NCBI GenBank assembly: GCA_050303815.1
Contig: JBNLCM010000038.1
Coordinates: forward strand, 1 to 26,324
Direction: 5' to 3'
Length of the DNA: 26,324 nt
Origin: Cognatazoarcus sp050303815
GTDB taxonomy: Bacteria > Pseudomonadota > Gammaproteobacteria > Burkholderiales > Rhodocyclaceae
The position numbers were made by a program, and so were the translations under genes. The notes under the pieces were generated by a model that did not search any database, was not told where the DNA came from, and saw only the letters and a list, made by a program, of their open reading frames with translations. The stretch's first letter is position 1. Every line of letters begins with the position of its first letter. Positions 7,683-15,831 of the stretch are shown one piece after another.

Positions 7683-8834
7683 CTAGCGGTCCGCTGCGTC
7701 GATGACGGCGCTCCGGCCCGCTTCGACGCCTTCCCGCTCGAGGGACGTGACCACCGACTCGCCAGGTTGCAAGCCCCCGGTGATCTCGGTGAACTCCCAA
7801 TTCGCGAGGCCGGTCTGGACGCGCCGCGCCTCGAGCACCCCGTTGCCGCCCAGGACAAGAATCTGGTCGCCCTCGCGGATTGCCGCCGTCGGAATGCGGA
7901 GTACGCCATCGCGGCGCTCGAGCAGGATCTCGACGTCGGCACTGTAGCCCACCAGCAGGCCCTCGGTATCGGCCGGGTTCGCGAAGTCCACCTCGATATC
8001 GACGGTGCGGGCCTGGCGCTCGACGGTCGCGACATACGGCGCGATCCGCTTCACCCGGGCCTCGAAGCGCTGCTCCGGCAAGGCGTCGAGGGTGATGGTC
8101 GCCGCCTGTCCGACGGCCACGCGCGGCGCGTCAACCTCGTCCATGGGCGCCTTCACGTAGAGGCAGCTGCGGTCGATGAGATCGATGGCCGGCGGCATGG
8201 CGACGCCGGGGGGGGAGGGGGTCGTGTATTCGCCCAGCTTGCCGGTGATCTTGGCGATCGTGCCTGCGAAGGGCGCAACCAGACGGGTTCGGCGCTGATC
8301 CGTCTCGCTGGCCGCAACGCGCGCCTGGGCGGTACGCACGTCGGCCCGGGCGGTCGCGCAGGCGGCTTGGCGGGCTGCCGCGTCGGCGCGAGCCTGCTCC
8401 GCGCGCGAGGCCGACACGAACCCTTTCCTCAGCAAGGCCGCTTGTCGTTTGGCTTCGTCGGCTGCGTTGGCCGCTTGGGTGCAGATCTCTCCGACGCGCT
8501 TGCGAGCGCTCTCGAGGCCCGCGCGGGCGATCGCCAGCTGTGCCGTCTGGTCGTCGGACCACAAGGTCATCAGTAGCTGCCCCTCGACGACCTGCTCCCC
8601 CTCGGCGACCTCGATGCGCTCGATCCGTCCGCCGGCAATCGTCGATAGCTTCGCCCGGCGGCACGACTCGACCTCGCCGGCGCGGGTATTGGCGATGGTC
8701 GCCTCCACGGTGCCGGTCGCGACCGTCACCACTCGGACGGCAACCGGGTCGGCGCGGCCAAGCCATGCGGCCACGGCAACGACGGCGCCGACAAGAACGG
8801 CAGTCAGGATCAGGCGGCGGCTGAGGAGCGACAT
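7683..8834 (-). CDS. Periplasmic membrane fusion protein (HlyD/MacA family) of the ABC exporter
   Basis: A 383-residue adaptor protein. An N-terminal membrane anchor (about residues 7-25) is followed by a biotinyl-lipoyl-like half (GGRIERIEVAEGEQVVEGQLL), an alanine-rich alpha-helical hairpin (about 95-180), the second lipoyl half (APFAGTIAKI), a beta-barrel and a membrane-proximal domain. Such adaptors bridge an inner-membrane ABC transporter to an outer-membrane TolC-type channel. No TolC-like gene is in the window. AAGG lies just upstream of the ATG at 8834. It precedes the ATPase and permease genes on the same strand, the usual order for MacA-MacB-like systems, and starts 64 bases after the ankyrin gene, so the five may share a transcript. 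Confidence 0.9.
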   Translation of the reverse strand: MSLLSRRLILTAVLVGAVVAVAAWLGRADPVAVRVVTVATGTVEATIANTRAGEVESCRRAKLSTIAGGRIERIEVAEGEQVVEGQLLMTLWSDDQTAQLAIARAGLESARKRVGEICTQAANAADEAKRQAALLRKGFVSASRAEQARADAAARQAACATARADVRTAQARVAASETDQRRTRLVAPFAGTIAKITGKLGEYTTPSPPGVAMPPAIDLIDRSCLYVKAPMDEVDAPRVAVGQAATITLDALPEQRFEARVKRIAPYVATVERQARTVDIEVDFANPADTEGLLVGYSADVEILLERRDGVLRIPTAAIREGDQILVLGGNGVLEARRVQTGLANWEFTEITGGLQPGESVVTSLEREGVEAGRSAVIDAADR

Positions 8835-8898
8835 CGGCCTTGCTGTGCGCTATGAGCAATGAATGATCCGCCTTGCGCGAGCGACCCGCAAGCCAGGT

Positions 8899-10098
8899 TC
8901 AGCGGCGGCTCTCTTGCTCGGATACGATCCGCCACGCGCCGTCGCTGAGAACCAGCACCAGCTTCTTGTGGGACACGTCGCGCACGCCGCGGGCGCGATA
9001 GGTCTGCGTGAAGCTGGCGGTCGCGCGGTCTCCGTCGAGCCTGATCGAGACCCCCTCGATCTGGACGGAGATGTTCCTGGCCTCTGCGATCCGCTCCCGT
9101 CGCGTCCGCGCCCACTCTTCCCGGGTGCCTCCCTCGGCGGGCTGAAACTCGGCCGCATAGTGCGCCAGGTAAGCGCCCGGATCGCCCCGGTTCCAGGCGC
9201 TTGCCCACGAATCGAGGGTCTCGCGTACCCTCGCCTCGGGCTCGGGCGCGGTGCCCGGCATGTCGAAGACGCCGGCGACGCGGGGGCCGTCGATCTTCAG
9301 TGCCGAGAAGGCATTCGGTGGTCCGCTTTCGCGGTTGAGGTAGCTCCGGGTCTGCGCCAGCAGCCCAAGCTGGTGCGTAGTCTGGCTCAGGTAGCGCAGG
9401 AGTTCCGGACTGGCGCGAGCCAGCCGGGGCCGGGCCTGCAGTGCCTGCAGGGCCGTGTGGCCCTGTCCGTTGGCGCGAAGCAGGTCGGCGCCGGCATGTA
9501 CGAGGACCCGCGCGATCTCCAGATCATTGACGACCCGGTCGCCGAGCGCCAGCAGGTGGAGCGGCGCGTTTCCGTGTCGGTCCGGCGTGTCGGCGCGGGC
9601 GCCAGCGTCGAGCAGCAGCTGGATCGCCTGCAGGTCGCCGCGGGCAACGGCGTGATGGAGGGCCGTATAGCCGGCGAAGGCGGGTCGAGGGTCCTCCAGA
9701 TCCGGCTTGGCGCCGTCGCGCAACAGGCGGGTCGTTTCGGCGGCGTCGCCGCAGGCGACCGCCTCGAGCAGGCCGGTGGGGATCTCTCCGCGCTCCGGGC
9801 AACGGCTCGCCTCGCCAGCGCGCTCCATCGGGGCCGCACGGCGGTCACCGGTGAATTCCACAGAGGAGGAGGCGACGGGGGCATCGTTGGCCTCGCGTGC
9901 CGGCGGGTCCGACACCGGCACGCCGGGGGGCTCCCGCTGGACGGTCGAAAACACCACCGCCGCGGCGATCAGGGCGACCGGAATCGCGATGCTCAAGGCC
10001 ACCAGACGCCCCTCGCTCAAGCGCGAACGTCGACGTCGACGCCGCGACTGCGGACGCTGGGCGGATTCGGGTTGGGGCTGGTCGGACAAACGGGTCAC
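8899..10098 (-). CDS. Membrane-anchored ankyrin-repeat protein with C-terminal NTF2-like (Cds6-type) domain
   Basis: About 399 residues. An Arg-rich cytoplasmic start (RRRRRRSR near residues 19-26) is followed by one transmembrane helix (about 32-51), a Pro/Ala-rich spacer, ankyrin repeats (about 106-240, with YTALHHAVARGDLQAIQLLL, NAPLHLLALG and GHTALQAL), and an NTF2-like domain (about 290-398) with SWASAWNRGDPGAYLAHYA and SDGAWRIVSEQ. The latter resembles the C-terminal domain of some L,D-transpeptidase-associated proteins. The topology puts the binding domains in the periplasm. The GTG at 10098 is preferred because codons upstream lose the strong third-position GC bias; GTG 10179 or ATG 10173 are alternatives. 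No enzyme motif is seen. It may bind a cell-envelope protein. It lies upstream of the ABC exporter genes; a shared function is only suggested. Confidence 0.75.
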   Translation of the reverse strand: MTRLSDQPQPESAQRPQSRRRRRRSRLSEGRLVALSIAIPVALIAAAVVFSTVQREPPGVPVSDPPAREANDAPVASSSVEFTGDRRAAPMERAGEASRCPERGEIPTGLLEAVACGDAAETTRLLRDGAKPDLEDPRPAFAGYTALHHAVARGDLQAIQLLLDAGARADTPDRHGNAPLHLLALGDRVVNDLEIARVLVHAGADLLRANGQGHTALQALQARPRLARASPELLRYLSQTTHQLGLLAQTRSYLNRESGPPNAFSALKIDGPRVAGVFDMPGTAPEPEARVRETLDSWASAWNRGDPGAYLAHYAAEFQPAEGGTREEWARTRRERIAEARNISVQIEGVSIRLDGDRATASFTQTYRARGVRDVSHKKLVLVLSDGAWRIVSEQESRR

Positions 10099-10303
10099 AC
10101 GAAGCGGCGGAACACTTGATCTTAGCGCCGGAAGCAGTGCCTGACGGGGAAAAACGCCACGTTCTCCAGCCATGAACACCGCCGTCGGTCCGTCCTTCTA
10201 CCCATCGCGGTCCGCTTCTGTGACAATGGAGGGTCGGGCGCGACAAGCGGTTGCGCCACTCTCCGCGCGGAGCGATGCCGCGCCACATTCGAAGAATATC
10301 CAG

Positions 10304-12454
10304 ATGAACGATGTTTCACCGACCCCCGCCGTTGGCGAGGGCAGTCCCGCATTCGCCGATCTCGGCCTGCCTGCCGCTCTCGTCGAGGCGCTCGCCGAAA
10401 TCGGCTACGAGCGCCCGTCCCCCATCCAGGCGGCCTGCATTCCTGTTCTCCTCGAAGGTCACGACGTGCTTGGCCAGGCACAGACCGGGACCGGCAAGAC
10501 CGCCGCCTTTGCGCTGCCGCTCCTGAGCCGCATCGACGCCAGCCTGAACGCGCCCCAGGTGCTCGTGCTGACGCCGACGCGGGAGCTGGCGATCCAGGTC
10601 GCCGAGGCGTTCCAGAAGTACGCCCACCACCTGCCTGGCTTTCATATCCTGCCGATCTACGGCGGCCAGAGCCTCGGCATGCAGTTGCGCCAGCTGGCGC
10701 GGGGGCCGCAGGTCGTGGTCGGCACACCGGGACGGGTCATCGATCACCTGGAGCGTGAGAGCCTTGAGGTCGACCAGTTGCAGGCGGTCGTCCTCGACGA
10801 GGCCGACGAAATGCTGCGCATGGGCTTCATCGACGACGTCGAGCGCATTCTCGAGGCGCTGCCCGAGTCGCGTCAGGTGGCGCTGTTCTCCGCCACCATG
10901 CCCGAGCCGATCCGGCGGGTTGCGCACCGCCACCTGCGAGAGCCGCGGGAGGTCCGGATCGCTGCAACCCAGGCCACGCTGCCCAGCATCCATCAGCGCT
11001 ACTGGCAGGTCAGCGGTGTCCACAAGCTCGACGCGCTGACCCGCATCCTTGAAGTCGAGGATACGCTCGACGCCGCCATCATCTTCGTGCGCACGAAGAA
11101 TGCAACGGTCGAGCTGGCGGACAAGCTCTCGGCACGGGGCTATTCGGCCTCCGCCCTGAACGGCGACATGCACCAGTCGCTGCGGGAGCGCACCATCGAG
11201 CAGCTCCGGGCCGGCGGCATCGATCTCGTCGTTGCGACCGACGTCGCAGCGCGGGGTATCGACGTGGCGCGCGTCAGCCACGTGATCAACTACGACATTC
11301 CCTACGACACCGAGGCCTACGTGCACCGGATCGGCCGCACCGGCCGGGCGGGACGTACCGGCTGCGCGATCCTGTTCGTGGCGCCGCGCGAGCGGCGCAT
11401 GCTGAAATTCATCGAGCGCGCCACCCGCCAGCCGATCGAGCCCATGAGCCTGCCGACCAAGGCGGCCCTGGCAGACCGGCGTGTCGCCCGGTTCAAGCAA
11501 GAGATTCTCGAGGTCCTGGAGGGGGAGGAGCTTGGTTACTTCGAGGCGCTGATGGGACAGATGGAGGCCGAACTCGGCACCGACGTCCGGCGGATTGGCG
11601 CCGCGCTCGCCTGGCTCGCACAGAAGGACCGGCCGTTGCGAATCGACGTCGACCAGATCGGCAATGGCCCCGCGGCAGCAGCCAGCGAATCGAGGCCGTA
11701 TGGTGCCCAGCCGACCCATGAGCCCCGTGCCTACGGGGCGCCGGCCAGCAGTCAGCCGAGGCCCTATTCGGCACCTCCGACAGCGGTCCCTGCCGTGCCG
11801 ACCGCCGCGCGCGAGAGGGCGCCGCTTCGGCGGCCCGGCGCGTCGACGGGCGGGCCCGCTGCGCTGGTCCGCTACCGCGTACAGGTGGGGCGCCGGCAGC
11901 AGGTGGCGCCGCGCGACCTCGTGGGGGCCATCGCCAATGAAGCGGGTATCGACAGCCGGCGGATCGGGCGCATTGACCTCTTCGACGATTTCAGCACGGT
12001 AGAACTGCCCGCCGACCTGTCGGCGGACGTCCTGTCCGTCCTGCGCAAGGTGCGGGTACGCCAGGTGCCACTCGGCATCGAACTCGATGATGGCCGGATG
12101 CCGGAACGCCGGCCCGGCCCGCCGACGCCGGCCGCCAAGCGGGCCTGGCAACCGGCGCCGACGGCACGCCGCTCGAAGCCTTCGACGGGCGACGGCGAGG
12201 AGCGCTGGCGGCGCGAGCCGCGCGACGGCCAGCGCGATGGGCCGCGAGACGGGCCCCGCCAGCCCGACTCGCGCGGTGGGAAGCCGGGGCCGGGTGGCCG
12301 CAGCGATCGCGGTACCGGCTGGTCGGGCGGACGCCCGGGCGGCTTCGACGCACCGCGGCGACCGGTTGGCGGCGGTCGTGACGGCCAGGGGGCTGACCGA
12401 CCGCGAGGCCGTGGCCCCCAGGGGAAACCTGGAAAACCCAGAAAGCGCGACTGA
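10304..12454 (+). CDS. deaD: DEAD-box ATP-dependent RNA helicase, DeaD/CsdA type
   Basis: A 716-residue helicase with all core motifs: Q motif RPSPIQ (37-42), AQTGTGKT (59-66), PTRELAIQ, GTPGR, DEAD (165-168), SAT (196-198), ATDVAARGID and HRIGRTGRAGR (341-351). A dimerisation-like segment follows (about 390-450), then a Pro-rich spacer with repeated RPYGA/RAYGA/RPYSA units, a DbpA-type RNA-binding domain (about 521-597) and an Arg/Gly/Asp-rich disordered tail. DeaD proteins unwind RNA during ribosome assembly and mRNA decay, mainly in the cold. The ATG at 10304 is chosen by homology although its ribosome binding site is weak; the frame is open from 10172. The gene is divergent from the ankyrin gene and has no partner. 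The 150 bases behind it contain GC-rich inverted repeats (12472-12494) and a short T-run but no convincing terminator. Confidence 0.95.
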   Translation: MNDVSPTPAVGEGSPAFADLGLPAALVEALAEIGYERPSPIQAACIPVLLEGHDVLGQAQTGTGKTAAFALPLLSRIDASLNAPQVLVLTPTRELAIQVAEAFQKYAHHLPGFHILPIYGGQSLGMQLRQLARGPQVVVGTPGRVIDHLERESLEVDQLQAVVLDEADEMLRMGFIDDVERILEALPESRQVALFSATMPEPIRRVAHRHLREPREVRIAATQATLPSIHQRYWQVSGVHKLDALTRILEVEDTLDAAIIFVRTKNATVELADKLSARGYSASALNGDMHQSLRERTIEQLRAGGIDLVVATDVAARGIDVARVSHVINYDIPYDTEAYVHRIGRTGRAGRTGCAILFVAPRERRMLKFIERATRQPIEPMSLPTKAALADRRVARFKQEILEVLEGEELGYFEALMGQMEAELGTDVRRIGAALAWLAQKDRPLRIDVDQIGNGPAAAASESRPYGAQPTHEPRAYGAPASSQPRPYSAPPTAVPAVPTAARERAPLRRPGASTGGPAALVRYRVQVGRRQQVAPRDLVGAIANEAGIDSRRIGRIDLFDDFSTVELPADLSADVLSVLRKVRVRQVPLGIELDDGRMPERRPGPPTPAAKRAWQPAPTARRSKPSTGDGEERWRREPRDGQRDGPRDGPRQPDSRGGKPGPGGRSDRGTGWSGGRPGGFDAPRRPVGGGRDGQGADRPRGRGPQGKPGKPRKRD

Positions 12455-12609
12455 CGCGGGGCATGTGAGTCGCCGCCAGGCGGGGTGCGGCGGCGGAGGA
12501 TTGGGCGGTTTTTCCCCGCCTTACCCGCCGATCGAATTGCGAGGTGGTCGGGATAATCGGTATCCAGGAAAGAACGGGCGCAGGCCCGTCATGGATTCGG
12601 AGACCGATC

Positions 12610-14121
12610 ATGCAAGTACGTCGCTATTTCGCCAGGACGGCCCGTGAGGCCCTGCGCGAACTCAAGGAGGAGCTGGGCTCCGACGCGATCGTGTTGTCCA
12701 ACCGTGCGGTCGAGGGCGGGGTCGAGATCCTCGCCCTGCCGGCTGACGCACTGACGGCGCAACAGGCCCAGGTGCCCAGCCGGTCGCCCGCGGCGCCTCG
12801 TCCGGCCGCGTCGCAAACCGTGGCTCAACCGCAGCAGCCAGCGGCCTCCCTCGCGGAGGACGAGTTTCGCCGCAGCCTGAACAAGGCCCGCTCGCGCCAG
12901 CAGGGCGTGCGTGTCGACCAAGCCCCGCCCGAGGTGGCGCCACGAGACGTACGGCCATTCACGCCGCCGCGGGTGGATGCCCACGCGGTGCACATGCCCG
13001 CACGGCAAGTGCCGCAGCGTCCGGTGGACCACGATCTCTTCATCGAGTCTGCGCCGCGCGCGCGTCGCAATGAACCCACCGCCGCGCGGCGGGCGGACGA
13101 TGTCCCGCGGGAGACGGCTCCGACCCGTCGTCCTGCCGTGGCCGTGCAACCGAATATCGAGGCGGAAGCCCGCATTCGCGAACTCCAGGCGACGAACGAA
13201 AAACTGATGGGCGAGCTGGGGGGTATCCGCAGCATGATCGAGCGTCAGCTCGCCGGGTTCGCCTGGGGCGAGGTCAGTCGCAACGCGCCGGGCCGCACGC
13301 GCCTGATGGCCGAGCTGCTCCAGGCCGGTTTCTCGGCAGAACTGGCCCGCCGGATCGCTGACGGTGTCGATGCCGATGCCGACCCGGCCAGCGCGCGCAC
13401 GGCCGCCAAGAATCTGATCAACCACCAGCTCCGCGCGGTGGCCAACGACACCGATATCATCGACCGGGGCGGTGTTTACGCCCTGGTCGGTCCGACGGGC
13501 GTCGGAAAGACCACCACCACGGCCAAGCTCGCCGCCCGTTGTGTCGTGCGCCACGGGGCCGACAAGCTGGCCCTGATCACCACCGACGGCTACCGGATCG
13601 GCGCCCACGAGCAGCTGCGGATCTATGGCCGCATCCTGGGCGTGCCGGTCTTCGTTGTGCGCGATGCCGCCGATCTGCGCCAGACGCTCGCCGAATTGCG
13701 TAACAAGCACATGGTGCTGATCGACACCGTCGGGATGGGGCAGCGCGACCGGATGGTGGCTGAACAGACGGCGATGCTCGTCGGCGCAGGCGAGGTTCGG
13801 CGCCTGCTGCTGCTCAATGCCACCACGCGGGGCGATACGCTCGACGACGTGGTCGCCGCCTATGACGGACCGGACCTGGCGGGCTGCATCTTCACCAAGG
13901 TCGACGAGGCCGCTTCGCTCGCTCCGGCGCTCGACGTGGCGATTCGTCACCAGATGGACCTCTTCTACGTCGCCAACGGCCAGCGCGTGCCCGAGGACCT
14001 GCACCTGCCGAACCGCACCTACCTGCTCCACCGGGCGCTCAAGGAGCAGGCGCAGGGGTCGGCCTGGAAACTCCGGGGCGACGAGGCGGGAATGCTGATG
14101 TCGCATGGCGCGGGGGTCTGA
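12610..14121 (+). CDS. flhF: Flagellar biosynthesis SRP-family GTPase FlhF
   Basis: A 503-residue protein. The N-terminal segment MQVRRYFARTAREALRELKE is the typical FlhF opening, followed by a long Pro/Ala-rich linker (about 50-180), a helical N domain and the G domain with GPTGVGKTT (294-302), TTDGYRIGAHEQL, DTVGM (372-376) and TKVDE (429-433). FlhF marks the cell pole where a flagellum is built and recruits the first basal-body parts; its GTPase is stimulated by the N-terminal motif of FlhG. GGAG lies seven bases before the ATG at 12610. The frame is open from 12544, but homology starts at 12610. flhG follows after a single base, so the two are translationally coupled. A short inverted repeat GGATA/TATCC (12551-12565) lies upstream with no clear sigma-factor site. 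Confidence 0.96.
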   Translation: MQVRRYFARTAREALRELKEELGSDAIVLSNRAVEGGVEILALPADALTAQQAQVPSRSPAAPRPAASQTVAQPQQPAASLAEDEFRRSLNKARSRQQGVRVDQAPPEVAPRDVRPFTPPRVDAHAVHMPARQVPQRPVDHDLFIESAPRARRNEPTAARRADDVPRETAPTRRPAVAVQPNIEAEARIRELQATNEKLMGELGGIRSMIERQLAGFAWGEVSRNAPGRTRLMAELLQAGFSAELARRIADGVDADADPASARTAAKNLINHQLRAVANDTDIIDRGGVYALVGPTGVGKTTTTAKLAARCVVRHGADKLALITTDGYRIGAHEQLRIYGRILGVPVFVVRDAADLRQTLAELRNKHMVLIDTVGMGQRDRMVAEQTAMLVGAGEVRRLLLLNATTRGDTLDDVVAAYDGPDLAGCIFTKVDEAASLAPALDVAIRHQMDLFYVANGQRVPEDLHLPNRTYLLHRALKEQAQGSAWKLRGDEAGMLMSHGAGV

Positions 14122-14122
14122 A

Positions 14123-14923
14123 ATGCTGGACGGACGAGAGGATCAGGCCAGCGGGCTCCGCCGTCTGTTCCGGCGTTCGCCGCCGGCCGTGGTTGCAATG
14201 TTCGCGGCGGGACGCGCGCCGCAGGCTCTTGCGGCCCGAACGCTGATGGAACTGGCGCGCCGTGCGCCGGGCGTTGCGGTGCTGGACGAGACGCCGGGCG
14301 AAGGCGGGTTGCTGGAAGCCTTCGGAATCGAATCCCGCGGCGACCTTCTGCACCTGATCGACGGTGCCACGCAGATCGGCGCGCTGGTGAGCGAACTGGC
14401 TCCCGACCTGACGCATCTGGCGGTCGGAGGGGCCGCACTGGCCCTGCCGCTGCTCGACGACGACCGGCGCGACCACCTGGTGACCGGGCTGGCGGAGATC
14501 CAGCGCAGAGCCCAGCTGATGGTGGTCCACGGAGCCCAGTCCGAATGGACCCGCCCTTCGCCCTTCGTGCTGGCGGCACCGGGACGGATGCTGGTCGTCG
14601 AGGCCAGCGCGCGGGGTGTCACCGATGGCTTCGCGATCATTCGCCAGCTTGCTGGCGCGGGGGCGGGTGATCTTGCCGTCGCCGTCGCTGGCGCGCGCGA
14701 CCGGCGCGAGGCGCTGGCGCTCTATGGCCAGCTCGAGGCGCTGGTGCGGCGCCGGATCGGGCTCCCGCTGCGGCTCATTGGTGAACTCGAGCGCGACGAT
14801 CTGGCGGCCCGCCTGCAGGACCAGACCCCTCCGCGGCGAGAACGGCAGGCTTCGGCAGCATTTCTGCGCCGTCTGTCCGCGTGGACACGAACCCAGGGAA
14901 TGACAGGAGGGCACCGGGCATGA
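14123..14923 (+). CDS. flhG: FlhG/FleN-like MinD-family protein lacking the ATP-binding P-loop
   Basis: A 266-residue protein in the flhG position. It keeps the N-terminal DQASGLR (residues 7-13), the DQAxxLR motif by which FlhG activates the FlhF GTPase. The remainder follows the MinD/ParA fold only loosely: VAVLDETPGEGGLLEAFGI (51-69) and DLLHLIDG (74-81) align with the FlhG segment after the P-loop. Where FlhG has KGGxGKT, this protein reads FAAGRAPQALAAR (27-39), with no lysine, so it should not bind ATP in the usual way. Codon use is normal and the frame intact, so it is not a pseudogene. The ATG at 14123 lies one base after the flhF stop; the ATG at 14105 would overlap flhF by 17 bases. 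FlhG normally limits flagellar number by an ATP-dependent cycle. Identity is by position plus the short motif. Confidence 0.82.
   Translation: MLDGREDQASGLRRLFRRSPPAVVAMFAAGRAPQALAARTLMELARRAPGVAVLDETPGEGGLLEAFGIESRGDLLHLIDGATQIGALVSELAPDLTHLAVGGAALALPLLDDDRRDHLVTGLAEIQRRAQLMVVHGAQSEWTRPSPFVLAAPGRMLVVEASARGVTDGFAIIRQLAGAGAGDLAVAVAGARDRREALALYGQLEALVRRRIGLPLRLIGELERDDLAARLQDQTPPRRERQASAAFLRRLSAWTRTQGMTGGHRA
14906..14922 (+). promoter_or_regulatory. Strong ribosome binding site and alternative in-frame start for FliA
   Basis: AGGAGG (14906-14911) is followed after eight bases (the gap is GCACCGGG) and a C by ATG at 14920-14922, which overlaps the flhG stop (14921-14923) as ATGA. This ATG is in frame with fliA with no stop in between and would add 44 residues. 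It is the best ribosome binding site in the flagellar block, and far better than the one at the conventional fliA start. Third-position GC across the added codons is well below that of neighbouring genes, which argues against long-term coding selection. Confidence 0.5.
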
Positions 14924-15051
14924 ATCCCGAAGCGCGAAAATTCGCAAACAAACCGATTTTGTGGAAGGCTGGGAGCGCTTCGTCGCAAAATGGGCGACAT
15001 AACGCTTCACGGGAATCGGGCCACTGGACGCCCAAGCAGACCGGACAAGAT

Positions 15052-15813
15052 ATGTACACTGCATCAGGACGCATGGACAGGGACCAGCTGGTCACGCAAT
15101 ACGCACCTCTGGTCAAGCGCATTGCCTACCATTTGATGGCCAAGCTGCCTGCCAGCGTCCAGGTCGAGGACATCATCCAGAACGGCATGCTGGGCCTGCT
15201 GGACGCGATCAGCCGCTACGAGGAAGGCTTGGGTGCGCAGTTCGAGACCTACGCCGTCCAGCGTATCCGGGGGGCGATGCTCGATGGCCTGCGCGAAAAC
15301 GACTGGCTGCCACGCTCGCTTCGGCGCGACATGCGTCGCATCGAGGCCGCGGTCCATCAGCTTGAGCAGGAATTCGGCCGTCAGCCGAGCGAGAAGGAAC
15401 TCGCCGACGCGCTCGACCTGCCGCTGTCGGACTACCAGAAGATGCTGCAGGAAGCGCGTGGCTACCAGCTCGTCTATTTCGAGGACTTCACGGCCTCCGA
15501 CGATGACGACTATCTCGAGCGCCACGCGGTCGGCAACGCCCAGGACAATCCGCTCGATGTGCTGATGGACCAAAACATGCGTGTCGTGCTGGTCAAGGCC
15601 ATCGATGACCTGCCCGAACGCGAGAAGACCGTGATGGGGCTCTACTACGAGCAGGACCTCAATCTGCGGGAAATCGGCGAGGTGCTCGGCGTGTCGGAGT
15701 CCCGCGTGTGTCAGCTCCACAGCCAGGCCATCGCCCGCCTGCGTTCGCGCATCCATGGCGCGCGCGCCGAGACGAAGCCCCGTCGCGGACGTCCGCCGCG
15801 CAACAGCCAGTAA
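15052..15813 (+). CDS. fliA: RNA polymerase sigma factor for flagellar genes (sigma-28)
   Basis: A 253-residue sigma-70 family protein. Region 2 is clear (YAPLVKRIAYHLMAKLPASV, then IIQNGMLGLLDAISRYE and FETYAVQRIRGAMLDGLREN), region 3 follows (about 95-135), and region 4 ends in LREIGEVLGVSESRVCQLHS. FliA directs RNA polymerase to late flagellar genes such as filament, motor and chemotaxis genes, and is held inactive by the anti-sigma factor FlgM, which is not in this window. The ATG at 15052 is chosen because MYTASG is the usual FliA opening; the ribosome binding site there (GGA, six bases away) is weak. A strongly primed in-frame ATG at 14920 would add 44 residues. The basic C-terminal tail (KPRRGRPPR) is notable. 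It lies between flhG and motC. Confidence 0.95.
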   Translation: MYTASGRMDRDQLVTQYAPLVKRIAYHLMAKLPASVQVEDIIQNGMLGLLDAISRYEEGLGAQFETYAVQRIRGAMLDGLRENDWLPRSLRRDMRRIEAAVHQLEQEFGRQPSEKELADALDLPLSDYQKMLQEARGYQLVYFEDFTASDDDDYLERHAVGNAQDNPLDVLMDQNMRVVLVKAIDDLPEREKTVMGLYYEQDLNLREIGEVLGVSESRVCQLHSQAIARLRSRIHGARAETKPRRGRPPRNSQ

Positions 15814-15831
15814 CGGCTGGCCAAACGCACC

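Noticed and set aside
10099..10179. N-terminal extension of the ankyrin protein from GTG 10179 or ATG 10173
   Set aside because: Codons here have low third-position GC unlike the rest of the gene and no ribosome binding site was seen, so the start was placed at GTG 10098, with limited confidence.
10316..12151. 611-codon open frame antisense to the helicase gene
   Set aside because: Antisense shadow of a gene with all DEAD-box motifs; no ribosome binding site or motif.
12472..12520. Rho-independent terminator after the helicase gene
   Set aside because: GC-rich inverted repeats and a T5 run are present, but the T-run does not directly follow a stable stem.
14924..15051. Sigma-28 or sigma-54 promoter directly upstream of fliA
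   Set aside because: No TAAA-N15-GCCGATAA or TGGCAC-N5-TTGC-like pair with correct spacing was found; GGCGACATAA alone is not enough.
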